Source: Histomonas meleagridis
Taxonomy: Eukaryota; Parabasalia; Tritrichomonadida; Dientamoebidae
NCBI GenBank assembly: GCA_020186115.1
Contig: WSYJ01000099.1
Span: forward strand, 1 to 64,000
Length of the DNA: 64,000 bases
Direction: 5' to 3'
The notes beneath the pieces were generated by a model, which saw only the letters and a list, made by a program, of their open reading frames with translations, ran no database searches and had not been told where the DNA came from. Made by a program: the position numbers and the translations under genes. Position 1 is the stretch's first letter. Each line of letters begins with the position of its first letter. Shown in pieces: positions 52,684-63,752 of this stretch.

Positions 52684-55281
52684 TTACCATTTTACTTCTT
52701 TAGTTAATTTGTTTTCGTTTATGTTTTGAGGTTTGTATTCAGCATCTGCAACAGAATACACCCAATCAAAACTCAAATTTACGTCTTGTTTGCTTTCGTT
52801 TTTAACTTCTTTCTCTTTATTTTCGTCAGCTAATAACTTTTCGCACAAACTTGACGTGAAATATTCGAATAGTTCGGGCGTTGGATTGAGTCCTCGCGCA
52901 ACTCTGTTGTCCTCTTTGTACAGGAACACGTCGTTTGAGTTCGCAAAAACATTTCGCGGATATGAAACTCCGCCAATGTTCATTCCGTTTGAGTACAAAT
53001 TCTTTTCCATTAGCCTTTTTCGAATAAACGCAATTCCGAATGTTCGCCAAATGATTTTTTTAGGTTTTTCTTGGAATGTAATATATTCGTTTCCATTCCA
53101 ACTAACAATTTCATCTTGTTCATTCTTGCCAAGAAGCATAACAACATCATTTCCATTGGTAAGAACAATATCAAAAAGAAAATATTCTTCATCAAGAAAT
53201 TCAAAACTTGGATTATAATTGGGAACTTTCGGTGGTAATTCCTTATAAACACAAAGACTTTTGTTGTTATACAAATCTTGAACAGGTCGAAAAACATAAC
53301 CTTTTTCACATGTACCAATCATTGTTGATAAACCGCTTTGTGTGGCGTAAACCATTGGAAAGTCACTTTTTGATATATCGACCGTTAAAAACGAATCGAC
53401 GATTAAAAATGATTGAAAAAGTGGTTTCGAGTTGTTTCGTCGAATAACTCGATAATTAAGCATGAAATCATATGGTTCGGTTTCTACTAAGGGATATGCT
53501 CCTTTTAATCCTGGAATTGTACAATATAAACGATCATTTAACTCGCCTACAAATGTTCCTCTAAATGATCGATCTCTTGATTCAAGCATATCACCAATTT
53601 CTAACTCAAATTTATCAAGACGCATGTTTGTCATTTCGACCTTTAATTTGTTGAACAATTGAATCCCATTTTCTTGATCTTCATTTTGGTAATAAAATGG
53701 AGTTTCGCCCATATTTATAATTAATGAAATAGGTCCTCTAACTGTAATAGTTGGATATCCTTCATAAGGATATTCCTTAGATATTTTATATTGCTCTTTA
53801 TCTATATAGTATGTAACTTTATTCTTTGAAATGTTAACGGCTTCTGTCAATCCTGGTATAAAAAGTGACGGGTCGACCGTTTGCTTATCGTCGTTATCGT
53901 AAAAACTTTTGCCATCATCAGAATGAAGGCCAAGACAATTAGAATCCCATCCAATCATATTATTCCTTCTATAATTATCATCACCAAATCCAATTCCATA
54001 TAGGTTCTCGGAATTTTCCTTATACATTGATATAAGATGAACTTCATATGAACCTTCTTTCATTATTTTATCAAACATGATTGGTAAGCAATAGTCTACA
54101 TAAGCTCCAGCAGAAGTATAGAAGTTAAGAACATGTCTATGTGGATATATTCCATATTTTATTGGTGGGATATGTTGGAATGTAAACAAATTCCAACCTT
54201 TGGTGGTTGGTATCCCTTTATAAGCAAAAGGGACTTGCCCATAGTTCAAATAGAACTCTTGTTGAATGGAATGCTTGGTTCGATAAAATGGATAAAAATT
54301 AGTTTTGTTATAACCAACTCCAAAATAAAATATTTCGCCATCCAATGTATAGAAAGGACCTTTTTGCGGGTCATTCCCAAATCCAAACGTTTTGGGCTTT
54401 TTAGAGATTTTGATTACTTTCTCTCCAAGAACTATAGAATTATTGACAGACTGATAATACATTGAACTTGGCGATTTGCTGGTGTCTGAAGAAGTACTAA
54501 GTCCAATTTTATAAAGATAGCCTTCTTGATTACTTCCAAATCTTTTTGTAAACTCAAAATAAATAATTCCGTTTGACCCGGGAATTGGATTAAGTGGATT
54601 TAGTGCTATTGCACTAGTGGGACGTACTGGACATTGACTGTTGTATGTGATAAAGTTATTAACATTTCCAAGATGAAATTTTGAATTCCATAAAGTGCTT
54701 TGGAGGTTTAGGAAGAAAATGGCTGGAAGTGGGTCAGTGTTTAGTGATGTAATTAATATGGTTTTTTGACTGTTTGAAATATTTAAAAAGAAATTGTAAT
54801 TGCCTATTTCATGTAGTTCATGTTTAGAAACTTCTGTGTTATCTATAAAAATAACTAAGTTTGAGTTTTCTATGAGCATGTGAATAATTACATTGATTCC
54901 ATCAATTGATATTTGTGGATAAATGCTTTTTTGACGATACTGACCAACAACACTTGCAAAATCAAACTTCAATGTGTTATCGCTTTGAGTTTTTAGACCA
55001 AATTCAATTTTTGGATTTTTTTCTGTTTTTATTTGTATAATGTTGAATGAAAAAGCAGAATCTTCATATGTTAAAATGCTGCAATCACCATTACAAACTG
55101 CAATTCCTTTGGAATCAATTGTTACATCACCAACAAGCTCGTGTTTATGATTTTCCATCCCTGAGGTCAGTTTATGAAAATTGCCATTTGACAAGAGACC
55201 GTTTTTTGAACTTGTGAGGTATGACACTTTTATATAAATTATATAATTTTCATGTGAAGTTTTGGTATTACAGTGATTCAT
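52684..55281 (-). CDS. SPRY-repeat protein
   Basis: 865 residues from the first ATG. At least three SPRY/B30.2-like units follow one another. The clearest is at about 395-560, with the family pattern IGFGDDNYRRNNMIGWDSNCLGLHSDDGKSF, a central NISKNKVTYYIDKEQY and a closing LIINMGETPFYY. An earlier unit contains YKIGLSTSSD, GFGNDPQKGPFYTLDGEIFYFGVGYN and FYLNYGQVPFAYKG. SPRY domains bind other proteins. The start is uncertain: the frame stays open for 65 codons upstream, where it reads as an Nbp35/Mrp ATPase relic, so the first residues may not belong to this gene and Met42 (55158) is an alternative start. Confidence 0.7.
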   Translation of the reverse strand: MNHCNTKTSHENYIIYIKVSYLTSSKNGLLSNGNFHKLTSGMENHKHELVGDVTIDSKGIAVCNGDCSILTYEDSAFSFNIIQIKTEKNPKIEFGLKTQSDNTLKFDFASVVGQYRQKSIYPQISIDGINVIIHMLIENSNLVIFIDNTEVSKHELHEIGNYNFFLNISNSQKTILITSLNTDPLPAIFFLNLQSTLWNSKFHLGNVNNFITYNSQCPVRPTSAIALNPLNPIPGSNGIIYFEFTKRFGSNQEGYLYKIGLSTSSDTSKSPSSMYYQSVNNSIVLGEKVIKISKKPKTFGFGNDPQKGPFYTLDGEIFYFGVGYNKTNFYPFYRTKHSIQQEFYLNYGQVPFAYKGIPTTKGWNLFTFQHIPPIKYGIYPHRHVLNFYTSAGAYVDYCLPIMFDKIMKEGSYEVHLISMYKENSENLYGIGFGDDNYRRNNMIGWDSNCLGLHSDDGKSFYDNDDKQTVDPSLFIPGLTEAVNISKNKVTYYIDKEQYKISKEYPYEGYPTITVRGPISLIINMGETPFYYQNEDQENGIQLFNKLKVEMTNMRLDKFELEIGDMLESRDRSFRGTFVGELNDRLYCTIPGLKGAYPLVETEPYDFMLNYRVIRRNNSKPLFQSFLIVDSFLTVDISKSDFPMVYATQSGLSTMIGTCEKGYVFRPVQDLYNNKSLCVYKELPPKVPNYNPSFEFLDEEYFLFDIVLTNGNDVVMLLGKNEQDEIVSWNGNEYITFQEKPKKIIWRTFGIAFIRKRLMEKNLYSNGMNIGGVSYPRNVFANSNDVFLYKEDNRVARGLNPTPELFEYFTSSLCEKLLADENKEKEVKNESKQDVNLSFDWVYSVADAEYKPQNINENKLTKEVKW

Positions 55282-55289
55282 GAAACAAT

Positions 55290-55600
55290 CATTGTCCTGT
55301 AATTGACAAACTAAATGGGAATAATATTTAGAAACGTTGAACCATCTTTCATCAAGAAGTGGGATATTTTGTGATTTTAATATATTATCAAATTCTGGAG
55401 ATTTAAAAATTTCTGTTTTTATATTGCAAAAACCACACTGAAATCCAGAAAAGTTATTAACGCCAATTTTCTTAATTCATTTGAGTCGTGAAAACAACCA
55501 TAGCATAATCAATGTTCATAAGCTGATGAACATCTCCTTTTCCTGGTGGTGTATCGACAATTAATCAACTTTTCATAAACATTTACAAGATCTTCTAACA
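55290..55600 (-). pseudogene. Fragment of an Nbp35/Mrp-type P-loop ATPase
   Basis: Two minus-strand frames together match the central part of the Nbp35/Mrp/Ind1 family, the Fe-S cluster scaffold ATPases. One (about 55487-55573) reads LIVDTPPGKGDVHQLM ... YAMVVFTTQ, equal to the family's LIVDTPPGTGD (Walker B region) and VIVTTPQ. After a stop, the other (55350-55476) reads KKIGVNNFSGFQCGFCNI ... NIPLLDE, equal to GVVENMSGFVCPHC and IPFLG, including the conserved C-x2-C pair. The P-loop half is absent. The second frame runs without stop into the SPRY gene. It is a relic. Confidence 0.6.
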
Positions 55601-55689
55601 CATTTGAAATGTATGTTGTGTTATTTCATATATATAAATATTATAAGTCTTTAAAAAATTATTTACCAATCAATTTTTTACTGCTGATT

Positions 55690-56689
55690 GGCTAAATGTA
55701 AGAGTTTCACTTTAAAGTGTATCAAATTTTTCACCTGTTCTAACTTCATCAATATAAAGTTCGCGAGGTAAAATATTTGGATATGCATGCCATGGCATCA
55801 GGAACCTTAAATGTAACTCACCCATGTTGTAGCGTTACCAACTTGGACTTCATAAACGCCATCTTCGACTTCAATAGTTATATTATATTTTGTTGGAATA
55901 AATCCTTCAAGTTCTCGTAAAAATGCCAATCTTCATGTGTAATAGTCATTTTGCCTTCTGGATAGTGTTTCTTGTTTTCGATATCATAAACAGAGAGATC
56001 TTTCATGCCCATTCTCATATCACATAAAGATGAGTGGATTTCATTAAATGCAATGAATCCTCAATCTTCCCAACCACTAAGATCAGAAGCAGAACTATCA
56101 ACAGCAACATAACGTTCTCGCATGCCAAAGCCTTTCCTTCATAATCAAGCCAACCATCAACTTGACTGGATCAATTATATCCATATGTAATAGAATGTTG
56201 TGTAAGATATGAAGGTTTATCTCTTCCATACCATAATGGAAAGCCTTGTGGTCGATGCCAAAGTTAAGCTTTATAATTCTTTCCTGGAAGATCAATGAAT
56301 AAATGCCATGAATGATCTGCATTACATTCAACTTTAAATTGTGGGCCACATGTAACAATGACTTTATCTTATAATCTTTCAATATTAAGTGTACCTTTTG
56401 GCTGTTTGATAAGTTCATTAAATGTATAACCTGGATATCTACCAACCTTATAAATGGAAGATGGAAGTTGATGAGCTTTACCAAATCCTTTAGAGAGACC
56501 AATCGAAAGAATATCAAGTTGTCCAACTGCTAAAGAAAGTATTGAACCTCCACAACAATATGTTTCACCATCATCACCTTCGACAACAAAAGATGTGAGC
56601 CAATTTAAGAAACCACATCTAACATCATCCTTAACACCTGATCTTGCTTTATCATCTAGTGTACCAACTGGATTTTCTATCTTCACCAT
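55690..56689 (-). pseudogene. Decayed lipocalin-like (CrtC/AttH-type?) protein gene
   Basis: ATG at 56689 opens 106 codons (MVKIENPVGTLDDKARSG, TYCCGGSILSLAVGQLD, GLSKGFGKAHQLP) to a TAA at 56369. Beyond it, reading continues across frameshifts and stops with coherent sequence: VIVTCGPQFKVECNADHSWHLFIDLPG, GFPLWYGRDKPSYLTQHSITYGYN, VDGWLDYEGKAFGMRERYVAVD, SDLSGWED-stop-GFIAFNE, and near the end YNITIEVEDGVYEVQVGNATTW. The order beta-rich, WYG-x-x-KPSY, then G-x-GF-x-x-RE, then W-x-(W)-G, recalls CrtC/AttH/Svf1-type lipocalin-like proteins; this is tentative. Total length would be about 310 residues. Decay looks recent because few lesions are present. Confidence 0.5.
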
Positions 56690-57209
56690 TTTAAAAATGA
56701 AGTGAAAAAAATATGTCTCAAAATTGAAATGTCTTATTCAATCTACAATAATTTTTGCAAATATTTTTTATAATTGAAAATCGGTGGTACCACTCGGATC
56801 TAAGAATTTCCTATGATTTGGCTAGGATAAAACGAGGATAGTGATCTGAAGCGAAATGAATACCATTATTCTTTTTGGATAAAATATTAAATAAATCGAT
56901 TTTCATATGTTAAACAAACAAATATCAATAAAGAAAACTTTTTTTATCAAATTGCTGAAGAAATTATTTACGAATTCTTTTATCTTCAATATTAATTAAC
57001 AAAAATATAGTGAATAAATATTGTATCAACAAGAGCACATTAATACAACTAAAATTATCAAGATAACAAATATAATCAAAAAATCAGAACCAAATCTATA
57101 AGCAAAAATTTTTTATCTTTCTAAATGCAAATGGAAAACATTAAATTTGTTTCAACAAACACATTATTCTCAATAATTTTTATATAAAAACATAAGAACA
57201 GTTAGTTGC
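56690..57209. other. Spacer downstream of TOR
   Basis: About 520 bp of AT-rich sequence between the TOR stop codon and the start of the lipocalin-like relic. No gene is seen. Confidence 0.5.
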
Positions 57210-60200
57210 TTACCACAGTGGGTTCCATCCCTTATGTAGATGAGCCAAATTATATAAATCTGTCGCCTTATTAATTAACATTTCGACCTGTTCCTGTACA
57301 TTTAACTCATTATCATCCACGACAATTCCTTTTATCTTATTATGCGCAATTTCGATTGACTCTTCAATCGGAATCAACACGTTATCTTCTTGGCAAATGA
57401 TTTTCTTCTCTTCCGGATCCTCCAAGAAGATGCCCAGCACAGCTATAACGCTCTCTTTACTTTCGCGAACCATTTTCAATGTTTCTTCGGATGTTATTCT
57501 AAAGTCTCCTTCGTATCCATTCGGCCCAAACGCTTTAGTGATCATTCGAGTTAATCGAAATGGTATGAATTCGGGCCATTGAATTCTTCGACTTAAGACA
57601 TCGAAACAATCGGAGAAATCAATATGTATAATACTTCCACTGTTTCGATGTATCATTATATTTGATGGATGTCGATCTCCAATTCCAATAATATATCCTA
57701 TTATGGACATTATAGCTGCTGATTGTGAAAATGATAATACTCTATAGATCCATTCACGTGAATTCTTTGATGTACACCATATTATTTCTCTAAAATCAGT
57801 ATCTTTTGTTTGGTCGATTGTTGATCTTAAGGCTTCTAATCGTTGAACAGGTCTAAGGATATCTATATTACGAACATAATCCTTTTCCATTATATCGTTT
57901 TCATTAAATAAAGGGATTTTATTTTGTATTCTATAATCTTTAATTAACGAAAACATCGTATCGGTCCCATCGATGAATTGAATTAAACCGGCGCTTTTTG
58001 AGAGGGGGGTAATTGAATAAGTGTAAATTTTCAGTTTTCTGTCTTCTTTGGGAAATTTACTTACAATTAACTGGTTTATCAATTGAAAAAATTGCATGAT
58101 TAATTGGTCAAACCGCAAATCTTCTCTTCCTTTTAATAAAGAGCGATGTTGTATACCATCAGAACCATAAACTTTTATTAAACGAGGTCTTTGTTTTGAG
58201 TTAAATATTTCCAGGATTGGTTCAAATCTTAAAATAGTGATGATATTTGACGTTATACTATAAGTACCAGGGATACATAAAATAGAATTTCTTAATTGTG
58301 ATAATTCGGGAGAAATTAAATCCATTTGTACCGAATGAATTGTATTTAAATATTGTTTAATTTTCATTAATAAAATTTGTAACTTTTTATTTTGTAAGAA
58401 TACATTTTTTTCATTTATTAAGTTACTAATTTCTATCTTTAATTCATTAATAAATTGTATGTTATCATTTTTATTATTATAATTCTTTAATAAGTTAAAA
58501 CAATTTATTAAATTTTGTTTTATATTTATATATTTATTACTTTGGAAACATTTTATCGAATTAATAATTAAATCATTACAATTTTCTAATATTGAAGTTG
58601 AACAAGTTATTAACCCATTTGTAATAATTTGAGCTTGATTAATCGCTAAAGGGTTTTCTAAGTTAAAATCTTCGATAATTTTCTTAGCGCTTTGACAATT
58701 ATATGTATTAATACTAAACAACAATGGATACAACAATATATGAAAATGATTTGATATTAATTTGTTAACGATTTGTGCCGAAAATTTCGATTCTCGTGTA
58801 TTATCTTTATGTAAATTCTTAAATAATTGTGGAATTATATTCAACAAAACCGAATCATTTAATCGATAAATATTGAATGAAATCTTTTGAAACGTTTCAT
58901 CATCAAGTTCACTATTAAAGTATAATGATATCATTTGATATAATTGTGATAATGAACTTTCTTTTCTAAGACGAATACATTCCAAAAATCCATTTATAGC
59001 ATTAATTGCATAAATTTTGTTGTTTTTGTTGTTGTTAAATAATACAGATGATGCCCATGCCCATGTTTCCCATGCATGATAATAATGTGTACCTTGTTGT
59101 ATTGATCGTTCGAAGAATTTCATTGCTCCTTCAATCGTATTATATAATTTATCATTTTTCGTTAATGTTATTATCCAATTTCCATATGTGAAATATATTT
59201 TTGCTTTTAATTTCTTGTCATTAGTTTGATAATTTTGGATTATGTTTTTAAGTTCAATTAATGCTTCATTATATTTACCACGATACCAATTACCTTTCGC
59301 ATGTAAAAATGCAATTTCAATTGTATAATTCGATTTGTTTGGAAATAAAAAATTCATTGATGAATCAAATAATTGGAAATCATTTGATTCTAACGCAAGT
59401 TTTGTCATTTTTAATGCATCTTTCATTAAATCTTTAACAGAAAATGCTGTTAAATGTACCGAAAGAATTTGATGATATACTTTATATGATTGTCGACATA
59501 TTGATAATCGTTTTCTCCAATTTTCGATATTTTCTTTATTTTCTGCTATTTCTGTAACTTCATATAATTGTTGTGCTTTAATTAACAATGAATATAATGC
59601 TGTTTTATCATGTTTAAAGACACCTCGAGCATTTATAGATAATGCATTATAAGCTTTAGATACTGTTTCAAGTGCTTTTTCTTTATTCCCTTGAGAAATA
59701 TAATTTAAAGCAGTTATAATTAATACTTTAACTGAGTTTTGTGGACAAAGTTCTAAAATCTTCGATAATTTAACCCATTGTTGTCTATGGAATAAAGCAG
59801 TAGCTATAATTGGAGCTAAATCAATTTGTTCATTTAAATCAAGTGCTTCAAATTGTGGAATTCGTTCAATAATTTCATCCCATCTTTGTAAATGTTTTAA
59901 ACAATATAATGTCCCTTGTAAAGATTCTGATGATAAAGGCTTTTGTTGATAAGCTTCATAAGCTAAACTCCATTGACATAATCTTTCTAACCATTTTGGA
60001 GTATTTGAAGTTATATTATTCTTTTGTAAATTCCGAAAAACTCCTTCAATAGTCTTTTTAAGTCCCATATAATTTGCTAATTTAATTAATGTTTCAATTG
60101 CTTCAATATTTGTTGGTTCTTCTTCATACCATTGTATAGCGAAATAATAAGTGTTTGAATATTGTTGACACATTTCACAACTTTTACATAATACTTGTTT

Positions 60201-63200
60201 CGATATTGGTATTTTATAATCTGATCTTTCCATGAAATCTATTAAATTCACTAAAAAAGATCGTATTGTACTTGGTAAAGCTTCACTTAATAAAGCTCTC
60301 GTTAAAGAAGCTGATATATATATTTGTGTATTTAATGATATATTTGGCCATATAGATAAAAATGCCGGATTACATAATGTATCTGATAAATTAAATAATG
60401 AATTACATAAAAATGTACATGAATTAATTGATGGTGATTTACTTTGACTTAATAATGTATATATTAAGTTTTGAAACCATTCTTTCCAATTCCATGGCGT
60501 TTCATCTTCTTTTAAATCAAACGCTTTACATAATAATTCTTCATCAATTTCATTTGATTTATTTACACGAATTTTTTTATTAATCCTTATTGTTAAATTA
60601 TCCGTTTGATCTACAAAAGGAAAATCATTTAAATTTGTTGAATTTGAATTACATATATTATCAATAAAATTTGTTGATATATTATTAGATTTAAATATAT
60701 TAATAATTTGGGTTGAATAAAAATTAAATAATGGCCTTAATCGTATTAATAATGAATATATGATTTGTATTGATTGTTGTTTAATTCGTATATCTTTAGT
60801 ATTAACATATTTTAATGCACATCGCATAAATGATGATGAAAATATTCCACAATCGATTTTTTGTATGAAAATCCTTAAAACATTTAATGAATCTAATTGT
60901 ACTTCTGGTAATGTATAATTCGATGATAATATATTAATAATTTCAGGAAATATTAAAAAATAATAATCACTTGAAAATGATTTTAATGATATTAATGATA
61001 TATAAATCTTATGACAAATTTTTGGGTCTGAATCTTGATAATTATATAATGAATCTAATAAAAGTGTTATACATTCAGACATGAAAGAAGCAAATTTATC
61101 ATTAATTACATTTGATAATATTGGAATTAAATCTAATACATTTGTTAATAAAGAAGTATCAAATAACTTTTGGATTAATTCAAAAAAATCAGTCGAATAT
61201 GGTGTTAACCATTGTGAAGGTACTTCAATACATATTTTACATAATAATTCCATATATTCCGATGACATTTGTGTCTTAATTTGATCTAAAAAAATATTCA
61301 TAAATTCATTAAAATAATTTTCTGTTGATGTAGAATCATTACAAAATATATAAACTAAAGCTTTAATAGTTTGTGAATAATGTAATAATAATGATTCATC
61401 ATTTAAGACTGATAATAATACTTTACATGAACATGACATAAAATATGATGGATTATTAAACTTAACTTCTTCGATTTCAAATGATGATTGTTCCATTTCA
61501 TTTGGGATTTGATCAATTGCTCCTAATAAACCAATTAACTTTAATATTGCTACAAGTAAATTCTTAGAGTTATATTTCTTTGGTATACTAATTAAAGCAT
61601 TTAACATTTGTTTCTTTTTTACTTCTGTTATTATATCATCATTCGAATTATTCATAATTGGAAATAATGTTGTAACAATTGCTAATTTGATTTGTTTAGA
61701 TCCATGTTGTTGTAATAAATATATGAAATAATCTACAAACTCTGTTAAATGTGGTCCAATTAATTTAACATTAATTTCTGCTATAAAACCTATAGCTTTA
61801 ATTAAATTCAAATTAATCTTCTTTATAAAATTCTCTTCAAAATATGTAATTTCTGATATAGGTGTAAAAGAAAGTTGTCTAAATGATATATCACATAACG
61901 TTGATGAATAAATTGGTAATATTTCAGTCGAAGCTGATAATAATGGTAATATTGAACGTGTCATTTCTTCTTTAATTCGTAAAGGTCTTGGCGAATCAAT
62001 TAGAAATAATAAATCTAATAAATATTTCCTTAAAAAAGCTAAAGCATTAATTGGCGATTTTTTTGATATATTTCCAAGTAATTCAATTGCAGCATTACTT
62101 ACATTATAATCTTCATCTTTAACTAATGATGTAATACTATAAAATATATCATCTTTAGTTAAGAATTTATATGATTGTTCAGGAAATGATTTTAATGTCA
62201 TCTCTCGAACTTTAGGATCAGGATCAGTCAACGATATTGTTATTAACTTATAAATGGTTCCGATTAATGTTGGGTTATTATCATATTTAAATTGAGATAA
62301 TAAAGCGCGTGGTACATAACTTCGAATTAATGGATCTGATGTTAATAATAAAAGATCTAATTGATGTATTAACTCTGGTGAATTTATATTCGGACATAAT
62401 GAAATAAATTCAAGTATTTCAGTGCCTTCGACTTCATTTAACTTCTTAGGTAATGATTCAATAAATGTCGGCATGATTTGATACCATAAATTTGGTATCT
62501 TAGTAAATAATGGTGGTATTATTTGGACATAATCTTTAGTGATTTTGGTTTGTATTAAGATCGTAGCATATTTACTAATGTTTTGAACAATTGTAATCGG
62601 ACAATTAATTGATAATTCTTTTAATAATTGAAACCCATTTGGAAATGGTGCTTCATTAGAGTTAACTAATAAATTGGTAAATACATTAACAAATTGTTGC
62701 GAATATGGCTCATAATCTAAGTTCGGATATTGTTGTATAAGTTTCAATAATGATAACGTCATTAAAGAATTTACATTTTGCTTAAGATTAAATTCAAATA
62801 AAATGTTTAAGATTTTGTTGAAATAAAAATCTTTAAACGTAATATGCTCAACATTCGATAATAAAACTAAGTCATAAATGGCTAATTCACGTAGTTCATT
62901 TGGTGAATCTGTTAATACATTGGCAAAAAAATACATCAACTCAGACGCTTGATCACCAATTAATGATGGCCAATGCTCAATAATTGCGGCAAATATTAAA
63001 AATGAGCCAAGTTGTTGATGCAATGATTTTTTGAGATTTTGTTGCGCAAGTTCAAAAAGTGGAATTTTGGTATGAAGAGAATTAGTTGCTTGTGCTCTTT
63101 TATGAATCTGTAAATAAAGTTTAAGGGTTTCGTATCCAATGTCTCGAACATCCTTGCGATCATTTAAGATTATTTTGGTGTTTGTATTTATAAAAAGTGA

Positions 63201-63725
63201 GTTACTTAATAAAACAGATTTTGGTGAAAACTTCGCTAGAAAATATAAGAAAAAGGCGCTTGGAAGGACATTGGTTGAATTATAATTAAGACAGCTATTG
63301 ATTTTTTTCTCGACAAAATCACGTGTAACATATTTAAAAAGCTTGGAATATACAAATGAAATGAAAATACCAACTTGTTCATCACGTTTGGGATTTAAAG
63401 AATCTAAAATTGAAATTAATTTTGGATAATGATCTTTTCGAAGTTTAATAAGGGTATAAACAAGAGAAGCTATTTTAATACATTGACGTAGATCAGTTGT
63501 TTGGCGACTTATTGGGATGCTGGAAAGTGATTGCATTGTGGCATGAGAAAGAGATTCAAGTGACAATGTTGATAAACTGGAATATTCATCTGTTTTCATT
63601 TGTTTTGCTTGGTCAATGAGCGCCTGATAATTATATTTCGATTGACCTGAACTCATTTCCAGCTGCCCATTGAATGCGGCCGTTAAATTCAAGTTTTCGG
63701 TTAAGTTTTTTTCGGGGCGCCCCAT
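57210..63725 (-). CDS. TOR: TOR (target of rapamycin) kinase
   Basis: 2171 residues, shorter than animal and yeast TOR (about 2470-2550). HEAT repeats fill about 60-1150 and a FAT domain about 1170-1650. The kinase domain (about 1830-2130) opens with KQRPRLIKVYGSDG and LLKGREDLRFD, with the ATP-site lysine at 1865. The catalytic loop is GIGDRHPSN (Asp 2017), and HIDFSDCFDV replaces the DFG of HIDFGDCFE. IPFRLTRM and the FATC end GWNPLW (usually CPFW) are TOR-specific. The FRB region (about 1700-1830) keeps only its end (MKIKQYLN, ISPELSQLR, IPGTY); the LWHE-W-EGL helix is not recognisable. TOR controls growth and nutrient response. Confidence 0.93.
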   Translation of the reverse strand: MGRPEKNLTENLNLTAAFNGQLEMSSGQSKYNYQALIDQAKQMKTDEYSSLSTLSLESLSHATMQSLSSIPISRQTTDLRQCIKIASLVYTLIKLRKDHYPKLISILDSLNPKRDEQVGIFISFVYSKLFKYVTRDFVEKKINSCLNYNSTNVLPSAFFLYFLAKFSPKSVLLSNSLFINTNTKIILNDRKDVRDIGYETLKLYLQIHKRAQATNSLHTKIPLFELAQQNLKKSLHQQLGSFLIFAAIIEHWPSLIGDQASELMYFFANVLTDSPNELRELAIYDLVLLSNVEHITFKDFYFNKILNILFEFNLKQNVNSLMTLSLLKLIQQYPNLDYEPYSQQFVNVFTNLLVNSNEAPFPNGFQLLKELSINCPITIVQNISKYATILIQTKITKDYVQIIPPLFTKIPNLWYQIMPTFIESLPKKLNEVEGTEILEFISLCPNINSPELIHQLDLLLLTSDPLIRSYVPRALLSQFKYDNNPTLIGTIYKLITISLTDPDPKVREMTLKSFPEQSYKFLTKDDIFYSITSLVKDEDYNVSNAAIELLGNISKKSPINALAFLRKYLLDLLFLIDSPRPLRIKEEMTRSILPLLSASTEILPIYSSTLCDISFRQLSFTPISEITYFEENFIKKINLNLIKAIGFIAEINVKLIGPHLTEFVDYFIYLLQQHGSKQIKLAIVTTLFPIMNNSNDDIITEVKKKQMLNALISIPKKYNSKNLLVAILKLIGLLGAIDQIPNEMEQSSFEIEEVKFNNPSYFMSCSCKVLLSVLNDESLLLHYSQTIKALVYIFCNDSTSTENYFNEFMNIFLDQIKTQMSSEYMELLCKICIEVPSQWLTPYSTDFFELIQKLFDTSLLTNVLDLIPILSNVINDKFASFMSECITLLLDSLYNYQDSDPKICHKIYISLISLKSFSSDYYFLIFPEIINILSSNYTLPEVQLDSLNVLRIFIQKIDCGIFSSSFMRCALKYVNTKDIRIKQQSIQIIYSLLIRLRPLFNFYSTQIINIFKSNNISTNFIDNICNSNSTNLNDFPFVDQTDNLTIRINKKIRVNKSNEIDEELLCKAFDLKEDETPWNWKEWFQNLIYTLLSQSKSPSINSCTFLCNSLFNLSDTLCNPAFLSIWPNISLNTQIYISASLTRALLSEALPSTIRSFLVNLIDFMERSDYKIPISKQVLCKSCEMCQQYSNTYYFAIQWYEEEPTNIEAIETLIKLANYMGLKKTIEGVFRNLQKNNITSNTPKWLERLCQWSLAYEAYQQKPLSSESLQGTLYCLKHLQRWDEIIERIPQFEALDLNEQIDLAPIIATALFHRQQWVKLSKILELCPQNSVKVLIITALNYISQGNKEKALETVSKAYNALSINARGVFKHDKTALYSLLIKAQQLYEVTEIAENKENIENWRKRLSICRQSYKVYHQILSVHLTAFSVKDLMKDALKMTKLALESNDFQLFDSSMNFLFPNKSNYTIEIAFLHAKGNWYRGKYNEALIELKNIIQNYQTNDKKLKAKIYFTYGNWIITLTKNDKLYNTIEGAMKFFERSIQQGTHYYHAWETWAWASSVLFNNNKNNKIYAINAINGFLECIRLRKESSLSQLYQMISLYFNSELDDETFQKISFNIYRLNDSVLLNIIPQLFKNLHKDNTRESKFSAQIVNKLISNHFHILLYPLLFSINTYNCQSAKKIIEDFNLENPLAINQAQIITNGLITCSTSILENCNDLIINSIKCFQSNKYINIKQNLINCFNLLKNYNNKNDNIQFINELKIEISNLINEKNVFLQNKKLQILLMKIKQYLNTIHSVQMDLISPELSQLRNSILCIPGTYSITSNIITILRFEPILEIFNSKQRPRLIKVYGSDGIQHRSLLKGREDLRFDQLIMQFFQLINQLIVSKFPKEDRKLKIYTYSITPLSKSAGLIQFIDGTDTMFSLIKDYRIQNKIPLFNENDIMEKDYVRNIDILRPVQRLEALRSTIDQTKDTDFREIIWCTSKNSREWIYRVLSFSQSAAIMSIIGYIIGIGDRHPSNIMIHRNSGSIIHIDFSDCFDVLSRRIQWPEFIPFRLTRMITKAFGPNGYEGDFRITSEETLKMVRESKESVIAVLGIFLEDPEEKKIICQEDNVLIPIEESIEIAHNKIKGIVVDDNELNVQEQVEMLINKATDLYNLAHLHKGWNPLW

Positions 63726-63752
63726 TCGGGATCGGTATTGTCACTTTTGGTG

